From: Solobacterium sp.
GTDB lineage: Bacteria > Bacillota_I > Bacilli_A > Erysipelotrichales > Erysipelotrichaceae
Length of the DNA: 64,000 nucleotides
Assembly: GCA_017510405.1 (NCBI GenBank)
Contig: JAFWNG010000034.1
Span: forward strand, 1-64,000
Direction: 5' to 3'
This document shows positions 63,488-64,000 of this stretch, piece after piece (position 1 is the first letter of the stretch; every line of letters begins with the position of its first letter). A program made the translations under genes and the position numbers. The notes beneath the pieces are model-generated. The model was not told the origin of the DNA. It did no database searches and saw only the letters and a list, made by a program, of their open reading frames with translations.

Positions 63488-64000
63488 TCTTCCCCCTGCT
63501 TTCTTCCCGTCTTTTCATATGTCCAGGCATCGACTTCCTGCCGCAGTTCCTGCATGAACGCAGAGTACTTCATGTTTTCCTGTCCGTAGGTATACTGCAG
63601 ATCGTATTCCAGCGGCAGCCATGTGGACAGATCGGATTCGTTGTGGGATATGAGTGCTTCCAGCTTATCCAGCGCCTTATACGTTTTCGCTTCTTTTGTT
63701 TCCTGCGCGTTCATTTCCGCCAGCAGATCCTGCCAGTCCGTGCGCATGTCTTCGGGAAACGATGCGGTCCATTCCGCAAACAGCCGGTCTTCCGTACTGG
63801 TGTCACTGCCGGTCTTTTCAAATGTCGGTATGTCACCGGTGAACGACTCGCCGAGATCATGGATCAGACACATGCGGATGACTTTGTCCATGTCGGTATC
63901 GCGGAATTCCTCCACCCCTCTCAGCATCATTGCCATGAGAGCGGTACGCCAGCTGTGGTCCGCCACGCTTTCCCGGCGGTCTTCGTCTGTCCAGCAGTGA
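63484..64000 (-). CDS. HD-domain hydrolase, YfbR-like, 5' end outside the window
   Basis: The frame is open to the right edge, so the N-terminus lies outside. SVADHSWRTALM holds the first metal histidine and CLIHDLGESFTGDIPTFEK holds the His-Asp pair and the following acidic residue. YfbR-type proteins are 5'-deoxynucleotidases. A GTG at 63966 lies inside the conserved domain and is not the true start. It heads the visible part of the phosphoesterase-FemAB-CapA operon. Confidence 0.85.
   Translation of the reverse strand, partial: HCWTDEDRRESVADHSWRTALMAMMLRGVEEFRDTDMDKVIRMCLIHDLGESFTGDIPTFEKTGSDTSTEDRLFAEWTASFPEDMRTDWQDLLAEMNAQETKEAKTYKALDKLEALISHNESDLSTWLPLEYDLQYTYGQENMKYSAFMQELRQEVDAWTYEKTGRKQGEE

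Overview
The window reads as a stretch of chromosome from a Gram-positive, low-oxygen member of the Bacillota with roughly balanced base composition. The gene order cysS-mrnC-rlmB-sigma factor-rpmG-secE-nusG-rplK-rplA, the rapZ-yvcK-whiA block, hprK next to a PpaX-like phosphatase, a T-box ahead of cysS, FemAB and VanY wall enzymes, and an LPXTG-like sorted protein all fit that group. An Erysipelotrichia-like gut anaerobe is my best guess, but nothing here proves it. No tRNA, rRNA, CRISPR array, insertion sequence or integrase was seen.

Layout. 0-8 kb: a MATE pump, a membrane-anchored XRE regulator, an exporter-type ABC transporter and a TIR-transmembrane-propeller protein, all on the minus strand. 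8-13.5 kb: the conserved translation/transcription block, with its own promoters and terminators. 13.6-18 kb: two plus-strand membrane proteins facing a small GYF-like protein and a second membrane-anchored XRE regulator. 18-23 kb: a GNAT, a second MATE pump divergent from a Crp/Fnr-type regulator across a CRP-like palindrome, then a PTS-type dihydroxyacetone kinase operon (dhaL-dhaM-dhaK). 23-26 kb: an acyltransferase, pgsA and a lipoprotein. 26-32.6 kb: a glycerol operon, glpP-glpK-glpF, followed by a three-part flavin/iron-sulfur dehydrogenase set. DhaKLM and this operon together imply fermentative use of glycerol and dihydroxyacetone. 33-43.7 kb: a sorted surface protein, small membrane proteins, GAPDH, the GNAT/whiA/yvcK/rapZ operon, a secreted HExxH protein, and hprK with its phosphatase. 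43.7-45.2 kb: a VanY carboxypeptidase with DUF4214 repeats.

The most unusual part is 45.3-51.0 kb, wedged between vanY and uvrA. It holds an unrecognised 549-residue protein, a ClpP paralog with an intact catalytic triad, a soluble VirD4/TraG-type ATPase whose gene overlaps clpP by one base, a 66-residue Cys/His protein, a JAB/MPN protein, and a 313-residue protein that looks like the free-standing N-terminal part of the RNA polymerase beta-prime subunit. That last protein keeps the zinc-binding domain but has none of the catalytic core. Two kinds of upstream sequence are repeated within this cassette. I treat it as the best candidate for an undescribed system.

51-64 kb: mutS-uvrA, a nucleoside-recognition membrane protein, an alpha/beta hydrolase, a large unrecognised protein, and a wall/envelope operon (HD hydrolase-phosphoesterase-FemAB-CapA) that runs off the right edge.
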